Source: Acidobacteriota bacterium
GTDB lineage: Bacteria; Acidobacteriota; Aminicenantia; Aminicenantales; Saccharicenantaceae
Assembly: GCA_039683095.1 (NCBI GenBank)
Contig: JBDKSB010000012.1
Coordinates: 218,293 to 282,292, forward strand
Length of the DNA stretch: 64,000 bases
Direction of reading: 5' to 3'
Shown in pieces: positions 30,291 through 38,310 of this stretch. The stretch's first letter is position 1. Each line of letters begins with the position of its first letter. The notes beneath the pieces were generated by a model, which was not told the origin of the DNA, searched no databases, and saw nothing but the letters and a program-made list of their open reading frames with translations. A program made the position numbers and the translations under genes.

Positions 30291-30683
30291 ATGGCCAAAG
30301 GCACTCTCGTCTTCGTCAAGGTCTTTCAGAACTCCCAGGATCTCGGGACGGACGACGACCACCTCGTCTCCCGTGTGTTCTACGACCTCGAAACCCCTAC
30401 GGGGACTCTCGCCGGACTCTTCTCCGACGTCAAGCTGACGCCGGGGGCGGATTTCAGCCAAGACCCGCTCGAGGTTTCCTACCCGGAGGAGCTCAACGGC
30501 ATCCTCGGCTATGGGATTCTCAGGCCCTTGGTCGAGCGGTACTACCGAGCCAACATCGGGGAGACCGGCAGCGGGATCCGGATCGGCCCGGGGTGTAAGG
30601 GCATCGTCATGAGGGACAATACCTGTATCATGAGGATGGCCTTCCCGGTCGAGCTCACGAGCACCGGAAAAGTCGGGTGGTAA
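30291..30683 (+). CDS. hypothetical cargo protein behind leader C
   Basis: A 130-residue protein starting MAKGTLVFVKVFQNSQDLGT at 30291, with AAGGAGG upstream; the longer in-frame reading from 30234 lies inside the leader. It is beta-rich (VFYDLETPTGTLAGLFSDVK, then GSGIRIGPGCKGIVMRDNT) with a hydrophilic surface, and looks like a small soluble all-beta or alpha-beta domain. I do not recognise it. The next gene starts one base after its stop, so they are coupled. Confidence 0.6.
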   Translation: MAKGTLVFVKVFQNSQDLGTDDDHLVSRVFYDLETPTGTLAGLFSDVKLTPGADFSQDPLEVSYPEELNGILGYGILRPLVERYYRANIGETGSGIRIGPGCKGIVMRDNTCIMRMAFPVELTSTGKVGW

Positions 30684-30684
30684 G

Positions 30685-30951
30685 ATGAAGCGCGTATTTA
30701 GCGGACTTAACGTAGCCCTCATGCTCGGCCTAATCGGCGTAGCAACGTGGAGGCAGGGCAATCTCCTTTCGGGAATCGGATACGCCCTCGGCGTCTTCGC
30801 CGTCGCCGGGATCCTCTTCGGCGTTCTGCTGCTCAGCCTCTACCGCTTCGTTAGGAACATCCTCAACCCGGACAATAAGTTCTCGCCCGAGATCAAGGAC
30901 CGGATCTCCGCGGGCCTGGTCGGAGGGATCCTGGCCGTTCTGATTAGGTGA
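30685..30951 (+). CDS. small two-helix membrane protein
   Basis: An 88-residue protein with two membrane helices (about 8-22, GLNVALMLGLIGVATW; and 28-52, GIGYALGVFAVAGILFGVLL) and a charged C-terminal segment that ends in a third, weaker hydrophobic stretch. It follows its upstream neighbour after one base and precedes the two helix-turn-helix genes. The function is unknown. Confidence 0.6.
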   Translation: MKRVFSGLNVALMLGLIGVATWRQGNLLSGIGYALGVFAVAGILFGVLLLSLYRFVRNILNPDNKFSPEIKDRISAGLVGGILAVLIR

Positions 30952-30957
30952 GGGGGC

Positions 30958-31188
30958 ATGGCAGCCGAAAGTCTATCCGGCCGCATCCTCCGGCACATCC
31001 GCGTCCAGATGGCTATCAAGAACTGGAAGCAAATCGACCTCGCGGCCCGGATGGGGAAAAAAGGGGCCTGGGTAAGCAAGATCATGGCCGGCCGGATTAA
31101 GCTCAGGGTCGATGACGTATCCGAGTTCGCTCGGGCCCTCGAGGTAAGCGAGGACACATTACTCAGGGGGGAAGGGAAGAGGGGATGA
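30958..31188 (+). CDS. XRE-family helix-turn-helix regulator
   Basis: A 76-residue DNA-binding protein. The helix-turn-helix is WKQIDLAARMGKKGAWVSKIMAG followed by the recognition-scaffold helix VDDVSEFARALEVSEDTLL, the usual XRE/lambda-Cro layout. It overlaps the next regulator gene by four bases. It probably controls the small cargo genes around it, or forms a pair with the next protein. Confidence 0.8.
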   Translation: MAAESLSGRILRHIRVQMAIKNWKQIDLAARMGKKGAWVSKIMAGRIKLRVDDVSEFARALEVSEDTLLRGEGKRG

Positions 31189-31571
31189 GAGAGAAAGAGG
31201 CTAGGAACCCGCAGGAGACTATTGATCTGATCGAACGCCTTGCTCACGAAAAGCGGTTCAACCCATCCTCATTCGCCAAGGCCCTGGGTTACACACGGCC
31301 GTGGGGCTATTCATTCATGAAGAACGAGATCGTCATCACTCTCTCCCTGCTGAAAAGGATCGCCAAGCTCCTCGAGGTCCCGGTGACGTCCCTTGTGGCC
31401 GAAGGCGAGGAATCCATGCCGGAGAAGAATAAGCAACTTCCGGGCCAGGGATTCAAGTCCGTCGACCTATTGCTCGGCGGGAAGAAGGTAGGGATGCTTC
31501 TTGTGCCGCCAGAACTCGAGGTCAATATCAGGGTCGGTTGTTGGCCTAAACAGAACGAAGGTGATGAGTGA
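31185..31571 (+). CDS. second helix-turn-helix regulator
   Basis: A 128-residue protein. Residues 10-70 resemble an XRE domain (PSSFAKALGYTRPWGYSFMK, then LSLLKRIAKLLEVPVTSLV). The tail from residue 75 (QGFKSVDLLLGGKKVGMLLV, then LEVNIRVGC) forms a beta-rich end domain of unknown role, perhaps for ligand or partner binding. The ATG overlaps the stop of the first regulator, so both are made together. Leader element D starts near its stop codon. Confidence 0.7.
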   Translation: MREKEARNPQETIDLIERLAHEKRFNPSSFAKALGYTRPWGYSFMKNEIVITLSLLKRIAKLLEVPVTSLVAEGEESMPEKNKQLPGQGFKSVDLLLGGKKVGMLLVPPELEVNIRVGCWPKQNEGDE

Positions 31572-31685
31572 AACCTGGGATGGGATTTAGGAGAAAGGGA
31601 ATTGCGCTCCTCGATGGGAAGCGATTTCGCGCCTCATTATGAGAGACGTGGGTAAGCACTGTTTTTTCTCATTTTGGGAGGCCAT
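31567..31685 (+). promoter_or_regulatory. repeated leader element, copy D (P3 and tail only)
   Basis: The conserved hairpin CGCTCC (31605-31610) with GGAAGCG (31617-31623), the arm GCGCCTC (31629-31635) and the tail TTTTTTCTCA are kept, but the 5' arm is reduced to GAG and P2 is weak. The distance from core to the ATG at 31686 is 81 bases, against 83 and 80 in copies B and C. The constant spacing suggests a function tied to the following start codon. Confidence 0.6.
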
Positions 31686-31973
31686 ATGGGAGATGCGGAG
31701 TTATCTGATCTGATCAGGGCGATAGCCTGCAGAGAGTTTATCGAGCCAGCCCGGGCCCGCTCTAGAAAGGAGGTGACTATCCGGGCCGGAGATCTTCATG
31801 AGAAGATGCGCCTTGTCGGCCGCATGCCGGCCGTCTGTGGAGCCCTGGGGACTTTGAAATTTCAGAGAGAAAATGGGATTAAGCTGATAAGTAGAGAAGG
31901 GCCGTCTAACGGGCCCAATGCTATATTCAAATTCCTGATTGAATATGCCTCAGATGACGATATAATGAGCTAA
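31686..31973 (+). CDS. hypothetical cargo protein behind leader D
   Basis: A 95-residue protein starting MGDAELSDLIRAIACREFIE at 31686 (GGGAGG upstream); a TTG at 31674 is in frame but would hide the ribosome site. The middle (VTIRAGDLHEKMRLVGRMPA, then VCGALGTLKFQRENGIKLIS) looks like a winged-helix or small nucleic-acid-binding fold. It ends 34 bases before the DGQHR gene. The function is unknown. Confidence 0.6.
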   Translation: MGDAELSDLIRAIACREFIEPARARSRKEVTIRAGDLHEKMRLVGRMPAVCGALGTLKFQRENGIKLISREGPSNGPNAIFKFLIEYASDDDIMS

Positions 31974-32007
31974 GCTGAGTGTTTCGGTCCTCGGCGAAAG
32001 GAACGAT

Positions 32008-33456
32008 GTGGCGAGAATGTCTCCAGACGAAACAGTAACGGACAAACTCAGTTCAGTTGCAGGGATTACAAAAATTTCGGTAATCGTTCCCAAGAATCCC
32101 TTTGCACCACCAAACCTGCAAGGCAAATCCCAATGCTTATGTGCTCTGGACGTCATCGATCTGATGCGGTGGTGGCCCGGAGAACCGCACTCACCTCACC
32201 GTAAAGCCGATAAGGTCAGGGCTATCCAGAGATCGCTAGATTGGAAGCGTGTTGCAGAGATAGCTGCATATTTGCTGCAACAGGAAATCACCGACGCTCA
32301 AAATCGAATCAACAAGTATTTCAAGAAGATTTATCAGCCGAAGGAAAATGAACCGGGAAGACAATGGCCTCCGAGAATTAGTTCAGTGATTGGATATCAG
32401 CGCAGTTCCTTTCCTACTTTCTCAAATGTATTGCTTCACGTCACCGGGGCCAAGATAGACAGCAATCCTAACGAACCAAAAGCCGCAAATCTGGTCTTCA
32501 ATGAGAAGGACAAGAACCTGAACTTCACCGTAATAGATGGTCAGCATCGCATTAATGGCGCTTATTTTGCAGTAAACATAAGACGAGAAATGGATCCCGC
32601 CGCTAGTTGGGAGATTCCCGCAGAGGTGTTTTTGGACTTAGATCCTCCAGGAAGCGCCCCACGTATTCAAGCGCAGATTTTCATTGACGTGAATTTCTAT
32701 CAGAAGAAGGTCGACCGCTCGCTTGTGGCAGATCTATTCCCGACAGCCCGGATACCGCTTGAAGGCGAAAGGAAAGACGATGATTTGTTTCGGATAGAGC
32801 GCGCGCAAGACATCGGCCGCAGACTAATGCTCGAGACCGGCCCACTCGTCGGAATGATTCAAATCCCTGGCATTCGTTATGGAGTTAAGGATGTAATTAC
32901 GCTGGCCACGCTGAATAGCGCCATTCGGGATGTCCTCCCGGAGCTAGATGCACAGGGAATTCATAGCTTGGACGGCCAGACCGAATTTCTTGCACAGTGC
33001 CTCACCGCGTGGCTTGAGGCGTCAGGAAGATTCGAAAGCAAGCAGGGAGCATGTGGCACCGAGCTCACTCCGGAAAATGTGGCATATCAAGGCCGCATAT
33101 TGGTGTCGGTGCTTGCCTTAGTTCCCGCAATGATCTGGAGACTCAAGAAGGCAAGCGTTCCGCACTTGGTCTCCGATAGCGCTCTGGACGTCCTGATAAA
33201 GTGGCTAAGAAATGTCACCAAGCGCGCGGGCCTAATCGAAGATGGCATGTTTATAGGGAAGAAGAAGTTCAAGGCCCGTGGTTATTATGGAAGTGGAGGC
33301 ATAGGGCGCTTTCGGAATACCCTGTGGGCGGCCGTCGAAGGAACACACAGGATTACGGCTGTTACCAAGTCTGAACGGATCGCCAAAATTGCCGAGAAGA
33401 ACCGAGCACTCATAATGTCCGAACTTCACACGCAGCCGACTGATGCCACCAAGTAG
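32008..33456 (+). CDS. DGQHR-domain protein (DndB/DpdB-like), first gene of a modification-type operon
   Basis: A 482-residue protein with the signature FTVIDGQHRINGAYFA (DGQHR at 177-181). DGQHR proteins belong to the ParB/Srx-related group and include DndB (sulfur modification control) and relatives in 7-deazaguanine systems; they are thought to act on or regulate DNA modification. The N-terminal part (CALDVIDLMRWWPGE, then RAIQRSLDWKRVAEIAAYLL) and the VNFYQKKVDRSLVADLFPTA segment also fit the family. It overlaps the next gene by 14 bases. GC content is clearly below the structural genes. The exact role is not established. Confidence 0.82.
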   Translation: MARMSPDETVTDKLSSVAGITKISVIVPKNPFAPPNLQGKSQCLCALDVIDLMRWWPGEPHSPHRKADKVRAIQRSLDWKRVAEIAAYLLQQEITDAQNRINKYFKKIYQPKENEPGRQWPPRISSVIGYQRSSFPTFSNVLLHVTGAKIDSNPNEPKAANLVFNEKDKNLNFTVIDGQHRINGAYFAVNIRREMDPAASWEIPAEVFLDLDPPGSAPRIQAQIFIDVNFYQKKVDRSLVADLFPTARIPLEGERKDDDLFRIERAQDIGRRLMLETGPLVGMIQIPGIRYGVKDVITLATLNSAIRDVLPELDAQGIHSLDGQTEFLAQCLTAWLEASGRFESKQGACGTELTPENVAYQGRILVSVLALVPAMIWRLKKASVPHLVSDSALDVLIKWLRNVTKRAGLIEDGMFIGKKKFKARGYYGSGGIGRFRNTLWAAVEGTHRITAVTKSERIAKIAEKNRALIMSELHTQPTDATK

Positions 33457-34300
33457 TTCAGACCTTCAAATCGCCGCGATGTTCAGCATTCTTCAGAAGA
33501 GGAATGCTTCAGGTTCTCTCCCCGCCGCAGGAGCTTTGTCTGAAAAGCTGGCCAATCTCGCTGATATAACAACGGGAGATTCCGCAGCGGTCGGTTCGGA
33601 CGTACTCGGCCTTTTTGCTACCGCCTCGGTCGAGATGTGGCTCCGCGCAGTTCATAGTTTTTTAATATCTGCTTCCCTAACTGACGCAAGTCCTATTTGG
33701 GCGTCCGTGGCTGGATACTATTCCAGTCACTATTCCGTCCGGGCTTTTGCACATCTGCTCGGCTACTTCTTGTTGGCTAAGACAAGAAAGATGGCTCTTC
33801 GCGTTGAAGTGGACGGGAGGCAATTCCTCTGCCATATGCGGCCAAAGAAGTCGGGAGATGCCGAACATAAGTTCTATTGGAGATCTGTAAAGGAACACAG
33901 TCCGTTCGATAGCGATCCGCTCTATAACAGAAATGACGAGGATCAGGGAAACGGATCGGATTCGGGACACAGATGTAGGGCTAATTATCTGGATCATATC
34001 GACAAGTTTCCGGTCTTTGCCGTTCTTGACGAGGCAGCTCTAATTCAAAGGGTCCAGAGGATCGCGAATATGCACTATTCAGATCCTCCCATTCCCAGAG
34101 TAGACTCATACCCCGATATCGCAAATGTTCAGCTCATTGCCTATCATAGAATGGTCGGTTTTAGGAGCTACTTAGATAATCGGGTAGCTGGGAATCGGTT
34201 TTGGGAAATATATAGAAATCCGAGTTGGAGCCATAAATATCTTGATTTCCAGGTAGTAGAGCCCAGTTTCGTATCCTCATATAGAGAACATCTCCCATGA
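33443..34300 (+). CDS. unknown middle protein of the DGQHR-methyltransferase operon
   Basis: A 285-residue protein. Residues 55-115 are helical with an HEPN-like flavour (ASVEMWLRAVHSFLISASLT, then GYYSSHYSVRAFAHLLGYFL). The exact HEPN R-x4-6-H motif is not present, since R-AFA-H has only three residues between, so a toxin call is not justified. The remainder contains a segment rich in Asp, Asn and Gly (SDPLYNRNDEDQGNGSDSG) and an aromatic C-terminus (FWEIYRNPSWSHKYLDFQ). It overlaps both neighbours, which ties it to the same system. Confidence 0.65.
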   Translation: MPPSSSDLQIAAMFSILQKRNASGSLPAAGALSEKLANLADITTGDSAAVGSDVLGLFATASVEMWLRAVHSFLISASLTDASPIWASVAGYYSSHYSVRAFAHLLGYFLLAKTRKMALRVEVDGRQFLCHMRPKKSGDAEHKFYWRSVKEHSPFDSDPLYNRNDEDQGNGSDSGHRCRANYLDHIDKFPVFAVLDEAALIQRVQRIANMHYSDPPIPRVDSYPDIANVQLIAYHRMVGFRSYLDNRVAGNRFWEIYRNPSWSHKYLDFQVVEPSFVSSYREHLP

Positions 34301-35520
34301 AATATATGGGGTCCAAGCGCTGGATGCTGAAGAATGGACTTGGTGATCTTATTTGCGCACAAGCGAAGAGTGCAACGCGTTTCATCGATCTTTTTACCGG
34401 ATCGGGAGCTGTAGCCTGTTTTGCAGCTCAGCGGACTTCTTTGCCGGTGAAAGCCTATGACCTACAGGGATTTGCGGTTGTCCTAGCTGAGGCTGTGATC
34501 GGCCGCGACAAGGCGTGCGACGCGAATCAAATATGGGCGGACTGGTTCGATTCGGCCCAAAGGTTTCGAAAAGAGCATAGAATCCCCAGAGCAGAAAAAC
34601 TGACCCGCTCGGAAGTAGCAAAGTGTCGGGCTTGGAGTGCAGCCCGACAGGGTCAACCGATAACCAAGGCATACGGGGGGTATTATTATAGCCCCTTGCA
34701 GGCTATCTGGATTGATTCCTTTCGAAAGGCCCTCCCCAAGACTGACCCCGAGAGTAGCGTAGCTCTTGCCGCCCTAATCGATGCTGCGAGCCGGTGCGCT
34801 GCTGCGCCGGGGCATACAGCTCAGCCATTCCAGCCGACTCAGACGGCAAAACGCTTTCTTCAGGAAGCATGGGAAAAGGATATTACGAACTACCTAAAAC
34901 GAGCCCTGATTAGCATTGCCTCCCAGCATGCCAACGCAAAGGGATCGGCGCAAATTGCGAACGCGAACGACGCCGCACAGTCAATAGAGAAAGGCGATCT
35001 TGTTTTTGTCGATCCGCCCTATTCTGGCGTCCAATATAGCCGCTTTTACCATGTCCTTGAGACTATCGCGAGAGGAACTTCGAGCGACGTCTTCGGGACA
35101 GGCAGGTACCCAGCTCGAGATGAACGTCCCCAATCGAAATATAGTAATAAAACGCAATCACGCGGCGCAATAAAGGAGCTGCTCAAGATATTGGCAAATC
35201 ACGAAGCAACTGTAATACTGACCTTTCCCGATCATGTCTGTTCAAATGGCCTATCCGGGGGAATTATCAGGAGGGCCGCGGCGCCATTCTTCGAGGTTCA
35301 TCGAAAATCAGTGAAAACCAGATTCAGTACGCTGGGCGGGAACTCTGCCGAACCGGATAAGAATGGCGGACGTCAATCCAGGCAGACTGCCAAGGAGCTC
35401 ATCCTGGTTCTAGCTCCCACAAAGAAGGCTGATTCAGGCTTAGGAATGAAAGATACCAAGGAACAGTCAGACGTGGAGCCAGATGCCCGGCACGGCCGCC
35501 GACTCCGTGTGCTGACCTGA
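34297..35520 (+). CDS. D12-class adenine-specific DNA methyltransferase
   Basis: A 407-residue enzyme: the KYMGSKRWM opening, SAM motif I DLFTGSGAV at 31-39 and catalytic DPPY at 239-242 (FVDPPYSGVQYSRFYHVLE) show a Dam-like class D12 N6-adenine methyltransferase. It is longer than typical Dam because of an insert between the motifs (about 60-230), which may be a target-recognition or partner-binding region. It overlaps the previous gene by four bases (ATGA). Together with the DGQHR protein it forms a candidate modification or defence unit. It ends nine bases before the integrase start. Confidence 0.87.
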   Translation: MKYMGSKRWMLKNGLGDLICAQAKSATRFIDLFTGSGAVACFAAQRTSLPVKAYDLQGFAVVLAEAVIGRDKACDANQIWADWFDSAQRFRKEHRIPRAEKLTRSEVAKCRAWSAARQGQPITKAYGGYYYSPLQAIWIDSFRKALPKTDPESSVALAALIDAASRCAAAPGHTAQPFQPTQTAKRFLQEAWEKDITNYLKRALISIASQHANAKGSAQIANANDAAQSIEKGDLVFVDPPYSGVQYSRFYHVLETIARGTSSDVFGTGRYPARDERPQSKYSNKTQSRGAIKELLKILANHEATVILTFPDHVCSNGLSGGIIRRAAAPFFEVHRKSVKTRFSTLGGNSAEPDKNGGRQSRQTAKELILVLAPTKKADSGLGMKDTKEQSDVEPDARHGRRLRVLT

Positions 35521-35529
35521 GTCTGAACC

Positions 35530-36651
35530 GTGCCCCGCCGCTCTGAAGGCCCTGTTCTCAATAAACAGACGGGCTACTATTTTCTGAGCCTGCGAATAGG
35601 GTTCCCGCCGAACCGCCAACGAGTTCGTTTTTCCCTCCACACGCGAGATCGCGCCCGCGCAGTCATCCTTTTTGAGCGGGAATACAAGAGGCTTTGGGCC
35701 GAGTATTACGGGGCCCGCCCTAACCGCCGGCCAGGGGAGCTCCCGGACTTCGAGAAGGCCGCCGAAGAATACGTCCGGTACGAGCGCGACGTCCGCAGGG
35801 TCAAGGGCTGGGGAACGATTGAAATGCGGCTGGGCGTCGCGTCCGGAATCTTCGGCCCGGCCCGCCGCCTCGGGACGATCGGCGACAAGGACTTTGCGGC
35901 GCTCGATGCGTCGCTCCGGAAGGATGGCCGCGAGCCCGGGACAGTGAACCACTACATGAAGCTTCTCAAGAGCTTCTTCACATGGGCCATCGACAAGGGC
36001 TATCACCCGGGGCCGAACCCTGCCCGGGCGGTCCGGCCTTACGTCATCGACCAGCGGCGCCGGGCCTATTCGGCCGAGGAGGTCGAGCGCATCCTGGCGG
36101 CCGCCCGCGCGATCGAGGCCGGGGCCAGGCCCCAGGACGGGATCATGCGGCACGCCGAACGAATTGTCCGGCTGCTGCTCCTGACGGGCATGCGCGCCGG
36201 CGAGCTCCTGAACCTCAAGTGGTCCGCGATCCGCGGCGACAGGATCGTCCTCGAGCGGACCGAGACCAAGCAACGCCGGGAGAAGACGATCCCCGTCACT
36301 CCGGCGATACGTACGATCCTGGACGGACTCGAGCGGAAGGACGATTACGTGCTCCCTCTTCGCCGGCGCAGGGGAATCATGGAGCCGGCATATGCCTACG
36401 GTCTCATCCGGGCGATCCGAGAGAAGACGGGGATCTCGGACTTCATCCTCCACGGCCTGCGCCACACCGCCTCGACGATCATGGTCTCTGAGGCCCTGGG
36501 AAAGGGAGTCGGCCTGGCGGACATCATGAGGATCCTCGGCCATTCCCAGGTCCAGACGACACTCCGATACCAGCACGCCGACCTTGAACGCATGAAAAAG
36601 GCGATGCGGGTGCTCGGGAAAAAGACAACAGAACGGCCCGCTTCATCTTGA
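35530..36651 (+). CDS. tyrosine-type phage integrase
   Basis: A 373-residue recombinase from a GTG at 35530. An N-terminal arm-binding part (PVLNKQTGYYFLSLRIGFPP) and a core-binding SAM-like domain (FEKAAEEYVRYERDV) precede the catalytic domain with Arg222 (LTGMRAGELL), His308-x-x-Arg311 (ILHGLRHTA), His338 (GHSQVQTT) and Tyr347 (LRYQHA). The enzyme inserts and, with an excisionase, removes the prophage. It is the last prophage gene, so the attachment site should lie just beyond it. Confidence 0.93.
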   Translation: MPRRSEGPVLNKQTGYYFLSLRIGFPPNRQRVRFSLHTRDRARAVILFEREYKRLWAEYYGARPNRRPGELPDFEKAAEEYVRYERDVRRVKGWGTIEMRLGVASGIFGPARRLGTIGDKDFAALDASLRKDGREPGTVNHYMKLLKSFFTWAIDKGYHPGPNPARAVRPYVIDQRRRAYSAEEVERILAAARAIEAGARPQDGIMRHAERIVRLLLLTGMRAGELLNLKWSAIRGDRIVLERTETKQRREKTIPVTPAIRTILDGLERKDDYVLPLRRRRGIMEPAYAYGLIRAIREKTGISDFILHGLRHTASTIMVSEALGKGVGLADIMRILGHSQVQTTLRYQHADLERMKKAMRVLGKKTTERPASS

Positions 36652-36863
36652 CCAAATCTTGCCCAACAATTCCCTCGCAGGATATAATATGGTCAACGTG
36701 AGCAGACGATATCTTATGGGTAAAACGACACTTAGGAAAGCTTATCAGATATGCCAGAATTGGACTAGCGGGCCAAAAAAACGCCTCTAGTTTAGTGAAG
36801 TCGGGCTCGCTTGTCAAACGGGAAACTGTGTTTTTCGGGGCCGGTTTGGGCTAGAATCGCATC
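36652..36863. other. prophage-chromosome junction region (one attachment site expected)
   Basis: This 212-base gap separates the integrase from the first chromosomal gene. Its first two thirds are AT-rich; the last third is like the chromosome. No tRNA gene or tRNA end is visible. The other prophage end lies outside the window, so I cannot search for the matching direct repeat. The core could be anywhere between about 36655 and 36860. Confidence 0.5.
36659..36688 (+). promoter_or_regulatory. candidate sigma-70-type promoter
   Basis: TTGCCC (36659-36664), an 18-base spacer and TATAAT (36683-36688) point rightward, away from the integrase and towards the Smr gene about 170 bases on. The -10 is perfect. 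Whether it belongs to the phage end or to the chromosome depends on the exact junction. Confidence 0.5.
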
Positions 36864-37211
36864 ATGGCCGGGAAGCGGAAGGACCGCCCGCAGGATGCTC
36901 CCGGCGAGGCCTCTTGCGTCGACAGAGCCCCGACGGCCGGCCATGATCCCTTCGAGCTGCCCATCGACGGCGTCCTCGATCTCCACACCTTCAGCCCCAA
37001 GGACGTCAAAGACCTGGTCCCCGAATACATCGGCGAATGCCTGCGGCGCGGCATAGTCGAGATCCGCATCATCCACGGCAAGGGCACCGGCACGCTCAAG
37101 GCGACCGTTCATTCGATCCTTAAGAAGGACCCGCGCGTCGCCGGCTTCGAGGACGCGGACATGGGAGCCGGCGGCTGGGGCGCGACCGTCGTCCGGCTGG
37201 CGGAACCGTGA
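36864..37211 (+). CDS. Smr/MutS2-type domain protein
   Basis: A 115-residue protein. The Smr domain is seen in LDLHTFSPKDVKDLVPEYIG with the family LDLH motif, and in IIHGKGTGTLKATVHSIL with the H-G-K-G motif. Smr domains bind or nick nucleic acids; free-standing ones have been tied to RNA cleavage at stalled ribosomes or to DNA recombination control. The first 30 residues are a disordered tail. It is the first chromosomal gene after the prophage. Confidence 0.88.
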   Translation: MAGKRKDRPQDAPGEASCVDRAPTAGHDPFELPIDGVLDLHTFSPKDVKDLVPEYIGECLRRGIVEIRIIHGKGTGTLKATVHSILKKDPRVAGFEDADMGAGGWGATVVRLAEP

Positions 37212-37318
37212 TGAACAGGGACTTCCCCATTATTTAAACGCCCCAGTTTTTTCTTTCCTCCCGCGGCGATCTGGTGTAATAATCCCATTGTTGGCAGGCA
37301 GCAGACAAGGAGGAAATC

Positions 37319-38263
37319 ATGAGCAGGATGATCAAGAGACGGGACTTCATCCGGGTCGGCGCGGTCGCCGGCGCCGCCGCGCTGGCCGGAGGCCTCCGGG
37401 GCCAGGCCAAGCCCTCCGCCGGCGCCCCGCCGAGGCGGGCCAGGCCCGACCTGGCCGTCGTCACGGGAGCCGACCGCGTCGCCGCCGTGAACGCGGGCCT
37501 GGCCGCCCTCGGCGGCATGAGCAACTTCGTTCCCAAGGGCTCGTCGGTCGGACTGCTCATCAACGCGCCGGCCTGGTGGAAGAGGCCCGGCAGCCATACC
37601 CACCCCGACCTCACCCTGGCCGTCATCCTGGCCTCGCTCGAAGCCGGGGCCCGGGAGATCCGCTACCTCGTCGATCCCCTGCCGGGCTACTTCGATCGTG
37701 CCGCGCTCGCCCCCAAGTACGGGGCCGAGATCGGCTCGGTCAAGAAGTCGTCCGGCAACTACGTCGAGACGCCCGTCGCCCGGAACAAAACCGTCAAGAA
37801 GACCAGCGTGATCAAGGAATTCCTCGACTGCGACGTCCTCGTCAACCTGCCGATCATCAAGCACCATGTCGGCGTCGGCATGTCGGGCTGCCTCAAGAAC
37901 ATGATGGGCGCCAACTCCGGCGCCTCGAACCAGTTCTTCCACGCCGGTTCGGGGGCCAAGGGCGAATACGACGATATCCCCTTCCTGTCCCAGTGCATCG
38001 CCGATCTCAACACCCTGCGCAAGCCCAACCTGTGCCTCGCCGACGCCACCGAGTTCCTGTTGACGAACGGCCCGGCCGGCCCGGGCGAGCTGCGCCGCCT
38101 CGACAAGGTCATCCTCGGCGCCGACCCCGTGGCCGTGGACGCCTATGGCGCCCCCCTGGTCAACCTGAAGGCCGCCGACGTCCTGATGATCGCCAAGTCG
38201 GTCGAATGGGGCCTCGGCCGGATGGATATCGACAAGCTGGCGATCGAAGAGCTTAAAGTCTGA
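37319..38263 (+). CDS. Tat-exported DUF362 protein
   Basis: A 314-residue protein beginning with a twin-arginine signal (IKRRDFIRVGAVAGAAALAG). The body matches DUF362: FVPKGSSVGLLINAPAWWKR, then CDVLVNLPIIKHHVGVGMSG, LKNMMGANSG and LILG-type PVAVDAYGA motifs. Many DUF362 proteins carry ferredoxin-type Cys clusters; this one lacks them. The function of the family is not settled. It has GGAGG before the ATG and probably folds before export to the periplasm. Confidence 0.85.
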   Translation: MSRMIKRRDFIRVGAVAGAAALAGGLRGQAKPSAGAPPRRARPDLAVVTGADRVAAVNAGLAALGGMSNFVPKGSSVGLLINAPAWWKRPGSHTHPDLTLAVILASLEAGAREIRYLVDPLPGYFDRAALAPKYGAEIGSVKKSSGNYVETPVARNKTVKKTSVIKEFLDCDVLVNLPIIKHHVGVGMSGCLKNMMGANSGASNQFFHAGSGAKGEYDDIPFLSQCIADLNTLRKPNLCLADATEFLLTNGPAGPGELRRLDKVILGADPVAVDAYGAPLVNLKAADVLMIAKSVEWGLGRMDIDKLAIEELKV

Positions 38264-38310
38264 TCCGGCGCCCGTTCCGGGAAACTCGGCGCCGGACGAT
38301 CGGAGGGATC

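Noticed and set aside
29138-31685. Integron-like cassette array with attC sites
   Set aside because: The repeated elements lack the paired core sites expected of attC, no integron integrase is present, and the elements have a fixed distance to start codons instead.
33443-34300. HEPN toxin call for the middle gene of the DGQHR operon
   Set aside because: The helical pattern is suggestive, but the R-x4-6-H motif is not present, so no toxin function is claimed.
36690-36791. Short reading frame of 33 codons after the integrase
   Set aside because: No ribosome site, no recognisable content, and it lies where the attachment site is expected.
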